This document shows positions 1 to 7,937 of a stretch of DNA of 64,000 nt, in pieces. This DNA is from Rhodococcus sp. Leaf278 (GTDB lineage: Bacteria; Actinomycetota; Actinomycetes; Mycobacteriales; Mycobacteriaceae), in assembly GCF_001426085.1 (NCBI RefSeq), contig NZ_LMRR01000001.1, positions 311,539-375,538 of the forward strand, written 5' to 3'. The position numbers and the translations under genes were made by a program. Each line of letters opens with the position of its first letter. The stretch's first letter is position 1. Under the pieces are notes generated by a model. The model saw only the letters and a program-made list of their open reading frames with translations, made no database searches and was not told where the DNA came from.

Positions 1-128
1 AGGCTGCACGACGGTACGTACGACGAGTCCTCGAGCAACTTGAACCGCTCGATCGTCAGCGTCAGTGCAGCGAGCAACCCGATCGCGCTGAAGACGGTGA
101 ATACTGCAGCGCCTGCGCGTGTTCTCAT
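1..128 (-). CDS. Vitamin K epoxide reductase family protein (VKOR), partial
   Basis: Only the first 42 codons are inside the window; the gene runs off the left edge. The visible protein begins MRTRAGAAVFTVFSAIG, continues into a hydrophobic segment, and then reads ERFKLLEDSSYVPSCSL, the start typical of actinobacterial VKOR proteins, including the first conserved Cys. VKOR enzymes are membrane proteins that reoxidise a DsbA partner and pass electrons to quinone. The ATG lies 19 bp after the stop of the DsbA-like gene on the same strand, the gene pairing seen in mycobacteria (Rv2969c-Rv2968c). The family is inferred from this short N-terminus and the neighbour. Confidence 0.8.
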   Translation of the reverse strand, partial: MRTRAGAAVFTVFSAIGLLAALTLTIERFKLLEDSSYVPSCS

Positions 129-147
129 GTCGGTTACCGGTTGCTGC

Positions 148-900
148 TCAATTACCGGCTGCTGCAGCGGCGGCGAGGATGTTGTCCGGAGTCGGGTTCG
201 AGACGTCGGTGCCGTTGACGCGCACGCTCGGTGTTCCGTTGATGCCCTCGCCGATGACGGACTGCGTCTGGCTGGTGACCCAATCGGTGTAACTGCCGTC
301 GGTGATGCACGACGCGGTGGCGGGGGAGTCGGCACCGGCGGAGGCGGCGATCTCGACGAGCTTGTCGTCGGTCAATCCGGTGCCGTTCTCGGCGGGCTGT
401 TCCGCGAACATGGCGTTGTGCCAGTCCATCCAGCTGTCCCGGTCGTTCTCGGCAACACAGATCGCAGCACTCGCGGCACGCGTCGAATACATCGTGCCGT
501 TCGAGAAGCGGTCGAGAATGGAGATGGGCCGGTAGTCGACCGCGACGTTGCCCGCGTCGGCCACTTGCTGCAACGTCGAACCGCTGATGGACTCGAAGTT
601 CTTGCACGCCGGGCACTGGAAGTCCTCGACGACGCTGATGACGGTGGTGGCGTCGGGATTACCGAAGCGAATGGCACCGTTCTCGGTCAGCGACGTGGGT
701 GTCAGCTGCGTACCCGGTGTCGAGTTGGCGGAGGGTGACGCCTCGCCCGACGTCGAATCCTTGTTGACGATGAACAGAGCGATCGCAGCAACGAGCGCGA
801 TCAGAACGACAGCGACGACGATCTGGATGAGAGTGCGGCGATTCTTGTCGCCGTTCTGCATTGCCCTGATGTCTTTCGATGCCTTGTTGCTCGTGTTCAC
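148..900 (-). CDS. Membrane-anchored DsbA-like thioredoxin-fold oxidoreductase
   Basis: The 250-residue protein has a short cytoplasmic N-terminus, one membrane segment (about residues 24-46), a Ser/Thr/Pro linker, and an extracytoplasmic thioredoxin fold of the DsbA/DSBA_2 type. The active-site motif is CPAC at residues 96-99 and the likely cis-proline loop is INGTPSVRVNG near residue 220. It should introduce disulfide bonds into exported proteins and be recycled by the VKOR encoded directly downstream. The start is GTG at 900 with no clear ribosome-binding site; TAGACT six bases upstream could be a -10 box for a leaderless transcript. An in-frame ATG at 861 is an alternative start. Confidence 0.88.
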   Translation of the reverse strand: MNTSNKASKDIRAMQNGDKNRRTLIQIVVAVVLIALVAAIALFIVNKDSTSGEASPSANSTPGTQLTPTSLTENGAIRFGNPDATTVISVVEDFQCPACKNFESISGSTLQQVADAGNVAVDYRPISILDRFSNGTMYSTRAASAAICVAENDRDSWMDWHNAMFAEQPAENGTGLTDDKLVEIAASAGADSPATASCITDGSYTDWVTSQTQSVIGEGINGTPSVRVNGTDVSNPTPDNILAAAAAAGN

Positions 901-906
901 GCGGCC

Positions 907-934
907 AGTCTAGGCAGGGCAACCTGAGTGTCAG
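907..934 (-). promoter_or_regulatory. Candidate promoter of the dsbA-like/VKOR pair
   Basis: Read on the minus strand, CTGACA (934-929) and TAGACT (912-907) are separated by 16 bp, and the GTG start follows six bases later, fitting a leaderless transcript. The -35 box falls inside the 16-bp tandem repeat that overlaps the end of aroQ. It is a motif match only. Confidence 0.3.
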
Positions 935-978
935 ATGAGAGCAGTATCAGATGAGGGCAGTATCAGATGAGAGCAGCC
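931..978. repeat. Three tandem 16-bp repeats at the 3' end of aroQ
   Basis: The unit TCAGATGAGAGCAGTA occurs at 931-946, 947-962 (one base different) and 963-978 (last two bases different). The third copy contains the aroQ stop codon, so the two upstream-of-dsbA copies look like a duplication of the last bases of aroQ into the intergenic space. Each copy reads CTGATA or CTGACA on the minus strand. Confidence 0.8.
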
Positions 979-1397
979 AGTCTCTCGATGGCGAAGCGGT
1001 ATCCGTCGATGCCGAGTCCGGCTATGACGCCGCTGGCGATCGGTGACACGAAGGAGTGGTGCCGAAATTCCTCGCGGGCGTGCACGTTGGAAATGTGCAC
1101 CTCGATGATCGGTACCTCCGGAATGACGAGTGCGTCGCGCAGTGCCACCGAGGTGTGTGTCAGTCCGCCGGGGTTGATGACGATGCCCGACGCCACCCCA
1201 CGGGCCTGGTGGATCCAGTCGATGATCTGTCCTTCGTGGTTCGACTGTTCCGCGTTCACGGTGAGTCCGTGGTCGGCGGCGGTCTTCTCGCACAGGGCGA
1301 CGACGTCGGCGAGGGTGGCGTGGCCGTAGACCTCGGGCTGGCGGGTACCGAGCATGTTGAGATTCGGACCGTTGAGCACCAGCACCTGCTTGGCCAT
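963..1397 (-). CDS. aroQ: Type II 3-dehydroquinate dehydratase
   Basis: The 144-residue protein catalyses dehydration of 3-dehydroquinate to 3-dehydroshikimate in the shikimate pathway. The type II signature is clear: [19 protein letters not shown] near the N-terminus (with the active-site Tyr in VYG), the [12 protein letters not shown] segment, and [19 protein letters not shown]. Length is normal for the dodecameric type II enzyme. The ATG at 1397 gives [11 protein letters not shown]; an in-frame GTG at 1409 would add four residues. It stands alone, divergent from the MFS gene at 1470, rather than beside other aro genes. Confidence 0.95.
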   Translation of the reverse strand: MAKQVLVLNGPNLNMLGTRQPEVYGHATLADVVALCEKTAADHGLTVNAEQSNHEGQIIDWIHQARGVASGIVINPGGLTHTSVALRDALVIPEVPIIEVHISNVHAREEFRHHSFVSPIASGVIAGLGIDGYRFAIERLAALI

Positions 1398-1469
1398 GAC
1401 GTCACTCACTTTCTTGCTGGGCGAACTACCGAGTCGATCATTTCACAGCGTGGTTGACACAATCGTCCC

Positions 1470-2759
1470 GTGACTACAGGGAGAACCGTCTGGGTGGTGT
1501 GGGGTGTCGGTGTCTTCGCATACGTCATCGGGGTGCTCCATCGAACGTCGTTCGGAGTCGCGGGGCTCAGCGCTGCAGACCGATTCTCGGTCTCGCCGTC
1601 ACTGCTGTCGTCGTTCGTGGTGTTGCAGGTGATCGTGTATGCGGCGATGCAGATCCCGGCCGGAGTGCTGTTGGATCGGATCGGTTCGCGCAGGATGATC
1701 GCCGCGGGCGCGCTCATCATGGCGTCGGCGCAGATCACGCTCGCACTCACCGAGTCGCTCCCGGTCGCCGTGGCCGCTCGCGCGTTCGTCGGCGTGGGCG
1801 ATGCTCTCACGTTCATCTCGGTGTTGCGGTTGGTGCCGCGCTGGTTCTCTCCGCGGCGGGTGCCGATCGTTTCGCAGCTGACCGGTCTGCTCGGCCAACT
1901 CGGGCAGGTGCTCTCGGCGGTCCCGTTCCTGATTCTGTTGAACGGGCCGGGCTGGACGTTCGCATTCGGCAGTGCGGCCGCCCTCGGGCTACTCGCCCTC
2001 GTGTTGGTTCTGGCGCTGGTCAGAGATCGCCCCGACTCGGACACGGCACCGGAACCCGACCCCACGTCACTGCGGCAGACGCTCGCCTCCATCGCGGAGG
2101 TGTGGCGACGCCCCGGCACTCGGCTCGGCTTCTTCTCCCACATGGGCAGCCAATTCTCGATCACGGTGTTCGCACTGCTGTGGGGTGTGCCGTATCTGAC
2201 GTCGGCGCAGGGCCTGTCTGCGCCGACGGCCGGAGCGTTGCTGTCGGTGTCGGTGGCGGCCGCGGTGGCGGCGGGCATCGTGTTGGGTCTGCTCACGGGG
2301 CGTTACCCGATGCGACGGTCGTGGTTGGTGCTGGCGATCATGGTCAGTAACGCCGCGATGTGGGCCATCGTGCTGTCGCTTCCCGGCCCTGCGCCGCTGT
2401 GGTTGCTGGTGCTGCTCGTGGTGGTGATCTCGGTAGGCGGCCCCGGTTCGGTGATCGGTTTCGACCTCGCCCGCACCTTCAATCCGAGCGCCAATCTGGG
2501 GACGGCTCAGGGAATGGTGAACATCGGTGGGTTCTTGGCGTCTCTGTTGGTCATCGCGGCGATCGGCTGGATTCTCGACGCGATGGGCGGCTACACCTTC
2601 GACAGCTTCCGCGTCGCCTTGCTCGTTCAGTTCCCGGTTTGGATCGTCGCTATCACCGGAGTTCTGCTGACGCGCCGCAAGACCAGGCGAGTGCTCGCGG
2701 CGGAGGGAATTCACCCACACACGATGCGTGAGGTCCGAGACCGGATTCGCGGCAAATAA
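1470..2759 (+). CDS. Major facilitator superfamily transporter
   Basis: The 429-residue protein has about 12 hydrophobic helices and an MFS-type loop (LLDRIGSRRMIAAG) between helices 2 and 3. It lacks the long periplasmic extension of drug-type DHA2 proteins, so it is probably a 12-helix permease of the general MFS_1 type. Substrate cannot be told from the sequence. The GTG start at 1470 begins MTTGRTVWVVWGVGVFAYVIGVLHRTSFG; the conserved HRTSFGVAG stretch in helix 1 is seen in actinobacterial MFS proteins of unknown substrate. It is divergent from aroQ across about 70 bp. Confidence 0.88.
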   Translation: MTTGRTVWVVWGVGVFAYVIGVLHRTSFGVAGLSAADRFSVSPSLLSSFVVLQVIVYAAMQIPAGVLLDRIGSRRMIAAGALIMASAQITLALTESLPVAVAARAFVGVGDALTFISVLRLVPRWFSPRRVPIVSQLTGLLGQLGQVLSAVPFLILLNGPGWTFAFGSAAALGLLALVLVLALVRDRPDSDTAPEPDPTSLRQTLASIAEVWRRPGTRLGFFSHMGSQFSITVFALLWGVPYLTSAQGLSAPTAGALLSVSVAAAVAAGIVLGLLTGRYPMRRSWLVLAIMVSNAAMWAIVLSLPGPAPLWLLVLLVVVISVGGPGSVIGFDLARTFNPSANLGTAQGMVNIGGFLASLLVIAAIGWILDAMGGYTFDSFRVALLVQFPVWIVAITGVLLTRRKTRRVLAAEGIHPHTMREVRDRIRGK

Positions 2760-2851
2760 ACCTTTGCTTCAGCGGAGTTCTGCGAGCATGCTGGTGGTCC
2801 GAATATCGTTGTAGGACACAAGCAAACGCTACGTAAAGGTGCACTAAAGAG

Positions 2852-4543
2852 ATGGTAACCGAGCGAGAAGTGACTCCCGTGAGCGGCGAATATTCGCACC
2901 GTGAGATCATGACCATTCTGTCGGGCCTGATGATGGGCATGTTCCTTGCTGCCCTCGACCAGACCATCGTGTCGACGTCCGTGCGCACCATCGCCGACGA
3001 TCTCAACGGGTTCTCGGTTCTGGCCTGGGTGACCACGGCCTACCTCATCACCTCGACGGTCTCGACCCCGCTCTACGGCAAGCTCTCCGATCTGTACGGG
3101 CGCAAGCCGTTCTTCATGACGGCCATCTCGATCTTCGTCGTGGGGTCCATGCTGTGCGGCATCGCGACGTCGATGTACGAGCTCGCCGCCTTCCGTGCGA
3201 TCCAGGGCCTGGGTGCGGGTGGTCTGATGTCGATGGCACTGGCCATCATCGGCGATATCGTGCCGCCGCGTGAGCGAGCCAAGTACCAGGGCTACTTCCT
3301 GGCCGTCTTCGGCACGTCCAGTGTGCTCGGGCCGGTGATCGGTGGGCTGCTCGCCGGGCAGTCGTCGATCCTCGGAATCACCGGTTGGCGTTGGGTCTTC
3401 TACATCAACGTGCCGCTCGGCATCATCGCACTCGTCGTCGTGTGGCGGGTGCTGAACCTGCCGGTGTACCGACGCGAAGCGCGCGTCGACTGGTGGGGCG
3501 CAGTACTTCTGAGTGTCGGGCTCGTACCGCTGCTCATCATCGCCGAGCAGGGTCGTGTGTGGGGTTGGAGCTCGCCACGAGCGTTGCTGTGCTTCGGAAT
3601 CGGCATCGTCGGGGTCATTGCGTTCGTGCTCGCCGAGATCAAGATGGGCGACGACGCCTTGATCCCCATGCGGTTCTTCCGGAACCCGTTGTTCTCGTTG
3701 TGTATTGCCGTCAGCGTCATCGCCGGTGCAGCAATGTTCGGTGGCATTTCTCTACTGCCGCAGTATCTTCAGGTCGTCAAGGGATCCTCGCCCACTCTGG
3801 CCGGCTACCAAACCCTCCCGCTGGTGGGTGCACTGATGATCGCGTCGATCGTGTCGGGTCGAATGATCTCGAAGACGGGACGTTACAAGATCTTTCCGAT
3901 CGTCGGCACCGCGTTGATGGCCATCGCCATGTTCACCTTCCACTACGTCCACGCCGATACTCCGCTGTGGCAGACCATGGTCGTGATGGGTGTGTTCGGC
4001 CTCGGTCTAGGTTCGATGATGCAGCCGCTGACACTGGCCATCCAGAATGCGATGCCGCCGAAGGACATGGGTGTATCGACTTCTGCCGCAACGTTCTTCC
4101 GCCAGATCGGTGCGACGGTGGGTGTTGCGGTGTTCCTGTCGATGCTCTTCACGCAGCTGACCCCGAAGACCGGTGATGCGCTGATTGCCGCGAGCTCGAC
4201 GCCGGCGTTCCAGCAGGCGGTGCAGACTGCGGCGAGCAGTCCCGATCCACTGGAATCCGGTTTCGCCCGGGCCATCGCGTCGGGTGACGCCTCGGTCGCC
4301 GGTAGTGCGTTGCAGGACAGCTCGTTCATTCAAAAGCTTGAACCTGCATTAGCCGAACCGTTCCGAATCGGGTTCTCCGATGCCATGGACTACGTGTTCC
4401 TGGCCGTGTCGATCCTGATGGTCATCGGGTTCGTGCTCGTGCTCTTCCTGAAAGAGGTTCCGCTGCGCACGATGTCAGGGCTGGCCGCCGCTCAACAGCA
4501 GCGAGACGAAGAAAAGGCGAACGAGACCGGGCCCGTCCTGTAA
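2852..4543 (+). CDS. DHA2-family (EmrB/QacA-like) MFS multidrug efflux transporter
   Basis: The 563-residue protein has about 14 membrane helices. Helix 1 carries [16 protein letters not shown] (the D-Q-T-I motif of DHA2 drug/H+ antiporters), motif A is [13 protein letters not shown], and motif C is [17 protein letters not shown] long extracytoplasmic loop (about residues 430-500) precedes the last helix. The likely role is proton-driven export of hydrophobic or cationic compounds. A TetR regulator lies tail-to-tail 48 bp away and may control it. The ATG at 2852 follows a weak AAAGAG ribosome-binding site. Confidence 0.9.
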   Translation: MVTEREVTPVSGEYSHREIMTILSGLMMGMFLAALDQTIVSTSVRTIADDLNGFSVLAWVTTAYLITSTVSTPLYGKLSDLYGRKPFFMTAISIFVVGSMLCGIATSMYELAAFRAIQGLGAGGLMSMALAIIGDIVPPRERAKYQGYFLAVFGTSSVLGPVIGGLLAGQSSILGITGWRWVFYINVPLGIIALVVVWRVLNLPVYRREARVDWWGAVLLSVGLVPLLIIAEQGRVWGWSSPRALLCFGIGIVGVIAFVLAEIKMGDDALIPMRFFRNPLFSLCIAVSVIAGAAMFGGISLLPQYLQVVKGSSPTLAGYQTLPLVGALMIASIVSGRMISKTGRYKIFPIVGTALMAIAMFTFHYVHADTPLWQTMVVMGVFGLGLGSMMQPLTLAIQNAMPPKDMGVSTSAATFFRQIGATVGVAVFLSMLFTQLTPKTGDALIAASSTPAFQQAVQTAASSPDPLESGFARAIASGDASVAGSALQDSSFIQKLEPALAEPFRIGFSDAMDYVFLAVSILMVIGFVLVLFLKEVPLRTMSGLAAAQQQRDEEKANETGPVL

Positions 4544-4591
4544 ATCCGGTGAGTTGCGATGCGGGCGTACAGGCCAGTCGGTGAGAGGTGT

Positions 4592-5275
4592 TCAGCTTTT
4601 CGGAGTGTTTCCGAGGCCGTCGAACAGGACGTCCAACCCCCGGTTCAGTTCGTGGGCACCGTCGTATTCCGTGATGAGCGAGGGTATGACGGACATGATG
4701 GGAAAGTCATCGATCGGCAGTCTGCGCAGCGCAAGGCTCAACCGGTCCACCGTCTCGTCCGGATGATCTGTCGTCTCTTGGGTCTCGCTGAGCACGTGTC
4801 CGCGTAGCAGGGACATCAGTAACCGGTAGGCAGAGAGTGCCTCGGGCACGGTGAATCCGGAGGTGGCCAAGAGGCTCAGGATGCCCTCGAGTGATACCAA
4901 CGACCTTGTGGTCCCCAGTCCGAGTGGCGTCGCCCGGGGCCGAGTCGCCAGCAGAACCGCCGCCCGCGGGTGCTCGAGGGCCAGCTCGCGGTAGTGCCGA
5001 GCGAAGATGGTCAGCTGACGTCTCCAGTCGGTGTCCGACCCGTCCACCGCTACGAGTCCCCCGAGAATCGAATCGGCAATTGCATCGAGGAGCGCCTCTT
5101 TGGTGGCGACGTATCGATACACGGTCATGGGGTCGCGGTCGATCGACACGGCCAAGCTGCGGATGGTCAGGCTGTCGAGTCCGGTGTTGTCGATGATGGA
5201 CAGGGCAGCTGATACGACGTATTCGCGGTCGATTCTGTCGCGTGGAGGTTGATTGAGTCGGTCCGAGGGTGTCAT
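4592..5275 (-). CDS. TetR-family transcriptional regulator
   Basis: The 227-residue protein has an N-terminal TetR helix-turn-helix (about residues 18-65, with LTIRSLAVSIDRDPMTVYRYV ending in the recognition helix) and a TetR_C-type ligand-binding C-terminus (WRRQLTIFARHYRELALEHPRAAVLL). It converges on the DHA2 exporter gene, so exporter control is a reasonable guess; the ligand is unknown. An AACAA-AC-TTGTT inverted repeat 62 bp upstream of its ATG could be an autoregulatory operator. Confidence 0.88.
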   Translation of the reverse strand: MTPSDRLNQPPRDRIDREYVVSAALSIIDNTGLDSLTIRSLAVSIDRDPMTVYRYVATKEALLDAIADSILGGLVAVDGSDTDWRRQLTIFARHYRELALEHPRAAVLLATRPRATPLGLGTTRSLVSLEGILSLLATSGFTVPEALSAYRLLMSLLRGHVLSETQETTDHPDETVDRLSLALRRLPIDDFPIMSVIPSLITEYDGAHELNRGLDVLFDGLGNTPKS

Positions 5276-5681
5276 GAATGCTTCACCATTTTCGGTAAAT
5301 CAGGTAAGCGGCACGCCGATCGGCTTTCGGCTGACAAACAAACTTGTTGTTCACCAACGTCTTTCGCTTGACCTGTGACCCTACACGTGGTCAGCTGTAG
5401 CTCTACACCGTAGAGATACGGAGAAACTCTTTTCTGCGAAGTGGGCATGAGCCTTCGCTGGTCTTTCACTCCTTTCGCCCGGTTGCAGACAGTCGACCGG
5501 CGATCCGCTGATGTACAGAATGTGCGAGACCTCGACGCCCCTGGAGATTTCCAGTGAATATCGTCGACCGTCGCCCAATCTCCGAAGCACAGTCGAATCT
5601 CGTCGGGGGAATCGATGCACACAATTCGTTGTGAGACAACAATTCTCATGCGAATCCCCCTCCAGCAGATCGGTACACATC
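5276..5681. promoter_or_regulatory. 406-bp divergent intergenic region with several inverted repeats
   Basis: This gap separates the TetR gene (minus) from the DUF3494 gene (plus) and has no convincing gene. It holds three short inverted repeats: AACAA-AC-TTGTT at 5337-5348, TGACC-N8-GGTCA at 5376-5393, and CTCTAC-ACC-GTAGAG at 5401-5415. These are plausible binding sites for the TetR protein or another regulator of the surface module. No conserved riboswitch structure was recognised. Confidence 0.35.
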
Positions 5682-7148
5682 ATGTACGCTCCGCAACACC
5701 GCCCTGCGTCCTCCACCTCTCGACGCAAGGGCTCTGCGTTTATTCCTCTCGTCGGCACCGTAGCGCTGGCAACCAGCGCGCTCATGCTGGTCAACGCGTC
5801 GGCGGCCGACGCTCAAGCAGCTGCAGTCGTCGTTCCCACCGTCAACCTCGGTGCAGCAGATCCGTACGCAATACTTGCCGGCTCCACCGTGACCGACGCG
5901 GGCGGATCTGCCATATCCGGATCCGTGGGTGTGAGCCCGGGTGACGGGCAACCTTCCAGCGTCAGCGGCTTGCTGCAAGGCCAAATTACCAACGGCGTCA
6001 TCGACGACAAGAACGAACGGGCTCGGAACGCGAAAGCCGCTCTGCAAGTTGCGTATACCGATGCTGCCAACAGGTCGGGTCCCGAACTGGTCCCAGTCGA
6101 GCTAGGGGGCACCACGCGGTATGCCGGTCTGTACAAGGGCGACACACTCGGACTGACCGGTCCTCTACCACTGACGCTCGACGCCCAAGGAAACTCCGCT
6201 GCCGTCTTCATTTTCCAAGCTGGATCCACTCTCATCACCGGGTCGAACAGCAGTGTCTCCCTGATCAACGGGGCCAGCCCGTGCAACGTGTTCTGGCAGG
6301 TCGGAAGCTCGGCCACTCTCGGTACCGACACAGATTTCGTCGGCACGGTCATGGCACAGGCGTCGATCACTGCGACCAGGGATGCCGATGTGCGCGGACG
6401 GCTTCTGGCTCTGACCGGCGCAGTCACCCTCGACTCGAACACGATCAGCAATGCAGAGTGTGGGATCACCGAGCCTCCGGTGACCACGACTCCTCCGGTG
6501 ACCACGACTCCTCCGGTGACCACGACTCCTCCGGTGACCACGACGCCTCCGGTGACAACGACCCCTCCAGGTGACGGTGGCGGCACACCGGGCGATGGCG
6601 GCGGTACACCGGGCACCCCGGGTGACGGTGGCGGCACACCGGGCACACCGGGCGATGGCGGCGGTACACCGGGCACCCCGGGTGACGGTGGCGGAACGCC
6701 GCCGATCGTCATCGAAGTACCCCCGATCCCAGGCCTGCCTCCGATTCCCGGCATCACGATCCCGACGATTCCGGGTATCCCCAACGTGCCTGAGCAGCCG
6801 AACACCCCGGGCGTGCCTGAGCAGCCGAACACCCCGAACACTCCCAACACCCCGAACACTCCCAACACCCCGAACACTCCCAACACCCCGAACACCCCGA
6901 ACACCCCGAACACCCCGAACACCCCGAATCAGCCCAACCAGCCGACCACACCCGGTGGCCCGGATCAGCCGGGTACGTACAACCCGGGTGGGCAGATCAC
7001 ACAGATTCCCAACGGCGGTGTCGATACCGGTGACGGCAGTACGGTCACGCAGTCGACCAACTCGGCGGCCGTGACGATGTGGACTCTTTTCGCTCTACTC
7101 ACTGTCGGCGCGGTGTCGGTCACGTTGATGACGCGTCGTCGGCGCTGA
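5682..7148 (+). CDS. DUF3494 ice-binding-like surface protein with repeat stalk and C-terminal sorting tail
   Basis: I start the protein at ATG 5682 (488 residues) because it gives a basic N-terminus and a signal peptide ending near ASAADAQA; the frame is open further upstream. Residues about 48-265 form a DUF3494 domain (LGAADPYAILAGSTVTDAG, SGSVGVSPG, FIFQAGSTL, NVFWQVGSSATLG, ADVRGRLLALTGAVTLDSNTI), a beta-solenoid fold used by ice-binding proteins and some surface adhesins. A low-complexity stalk follows: PPVTTT repeats, GDGGGTPGTP repeats, a proline-rich stretch, then eleven NTP triplets. The C-terminus has IPNGGVDTGDGS, a membrane helix and RRRR, the layout of a sortase substrate. The sortase gene starts 3 bp after its stop. 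Ice binding itself is not shown. Confidence 0.85.
   Translation: MYAPQHRPASSTSRRKGSAFIPLVGTVALATSALMLVNASAADAQAAAVVVPTVNLGAADPYAILAGSTVTDAGGSAISGSVGVSPGDGQPSSVSGLLQGQITNGVIDDKNERARNAKAALQVAYTDAANRSGPELVPVELGGTTRYAGLYKGDTLGLTGPLPLTLDAQGNSAAVFIFQAGSTLITGSNSSVSLINGASPCNVFWQVGSSATLGTDTDFVGTVMAQASITATRDADVRGRLLALTGAVTLDSNTISNAECGITEPPVTTTPPVTTTPPVTTTPPVTTTPPVTTTPPGDGGGTPGDGGGTPGTPGDGGGTPGTPGDGGGTPGTPGDGGGTPPIVIEVPPIPGLPPIPGITIPTIPGIPNVPEQPNTPGVPEQPNTPNTPNTPNTPNTPNTPNTPNTPNTPNTPNTPNQPNQPTTPGGPDQPGTYNPGGQITQIPNGGVDTGDGSTVTQSTNSAAVTMWTLFALLTVGAVSVTLMTRRRR
6474..6570 (+). repeat. 18-bp coding repeats (PPVTTT)
   Basis: Five near-identical 18-bp units and a diverged sixth encode Pro-Pro-Val-Thr-Thr-Thr in the stalk of the DUF3494 protein. 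Differences are synonymous single bases, suggesting recent expansion by slippage or unequal recombination. Confidence 0.9.
6571..6696 (+). repeat. Gly-rich coding repeats (GDGGGTPGTP)
   Basis: Nested repeats of a GGTGACGGTGGCGGCACA-type unit encode GDGGGTPGTP blocks. Two larger blocks alternate GGCGATGGC and GGTGACGGT variants, so the array seems to have grown in multi-unit steps. Confidence 0.85.
6828..6926 (+). repeat. Eleven tandem 9-bp coding repeats (NTP)
   Basis: Eleven consecutive 9-bp units AACACCCCG or AACACTCCC encode Asn-Thr-Pro, directly before NQPNQP. Because the unit is a multiple of three, copy-number change would alter stalk length without a frameshift. Confidence 0.9.
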
Positions 7149-7151
7149 TCT

Positions 7152-7835
7152 GTGAAAGCCGTAGCCAGGGAGTACGCACCTCCGGCTGAATCTGCCCGCA
7201 CCACGATCCTTTCCCGGGTCGTGGTGCGGGCAGTAGCCGCTGCCTGCTTCATGCTCCTGTTGTTTCTTACCGGTTGCGAAACGCCTTCGGACGAAGCGCC
7301 TCCGGAGCGCACTGCACCGTCGTCGGCCATGTCTACGCAGGCACCGGATACTTCTACCGATGAGGTTGCAGCGCAGGCAAATTCATCGGTGGCCGGGTCA
7401 CCTCCCGCCCGTATCGACATTCCGGCGATCGACGTCGACTCCGACGTGATGGATCTGGGTCTTCGTTCGGACGGTTCGATGGAAGTTCCGCCGGGTGGTT
7501 TTCCCGCGGGCTGGTACACGGGGTCGCCGATCCCTGGCCAACTGGGGCCGTCGATCCTTGCCGGACACGTGGATTGGGGCGGCAGCCCGGGAGTCTTCTA
7601 CCGACTCCGGGATCTCGCGCAGGGTGACGACGTCACCGTCACGGACCAGAATGGCGGTACGGTTCGCTTCGTCGTCAGCGCGGTGGAGCAGTATCCGAAA
7701 GACTCGTTTCCCACCGACAAGGTCTACGGCGACATCGATCATCCCGGCCTGCGTCTGATCACCTGTGGCGGACAGTTCGACTCGGATATCTCGAGTTACG
7801 ACGACAACATCGTCGTGTACGCCGATCGCGTCTGA
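7152..7835 (+). CDS. Class F-type sortase, possible lipoprotein
   Basis: The 227-residue protein starts at GTG 7152, 3 bp after the DUF3494 gene. A hydrophobic N-terminus ends in LFLTGC (Cys42), which fits a lipobox, though it may be a simple anchor. The sortase fold covers about residues 85-227: RIDIPAIDVDSDV at the start, catalytic His139 in ILAGHVDW and catalytic Cys205 in RLITCGG, as in actinobacterial class F enzymes. I see no arginine between Cys205 and the final strand (VVYADRV), where sortases usually place the catalytic Arg; Arg226 is the only candidate after the Cys. Its natural substrate is most likely the upstream protein. Confidence 0.88.
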   Translation: MKAVAREYAPPAESARTTILSRVVVRAVAAACFMLLLFLTGCETPSDEAPPERTAPSSAMSTQAPDTSTDEVAAQANSSVAGSPPARIDIPAIDVDSDVMDLGLRSDGSMEVPPGGFPAGWYTGSPIPGQLGPSILAGHVDWGGSPGVFYRLRDLAQGDDVTVTDQNGGTVRFVVSAVEQYPKDSFPTDKVYGDIDHPGLRLITCGGQFDSDISSYDDNIVVYADRV

Positions 7836-7937
7836 CCGAGCTCCCTCGCTCACAGCAACCTCGCAGGCTGCTCCCAGCCGGACCGGCGGTCCATCGCACA
7901 TTCTCGTAGTCGACAACTTCGACGAACAGGATCTGCG

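Noticed and set aside
1406-2296. 296-codon minus-strand open frame in the first MFS gene
   Set aside because: Antisense shadow; the plus-strand frame has clear membrane helices and MFS motifs.
2763-2826. TTTGCTT and AAGCAAA as an inverted repeat operator before the DHA2 exporter
   Set aside because: The arms are over 50 bp apart and do not resemble the inverted repeat near the TetR gene.
5813-6922. 369-codon minus-strand open frame with GVFGVFGV and PPPSPGV repeats
   Set aside because: The repeats are the reverse reading of the NTP and GDGGGTPG codons of the DUF3494 protein.
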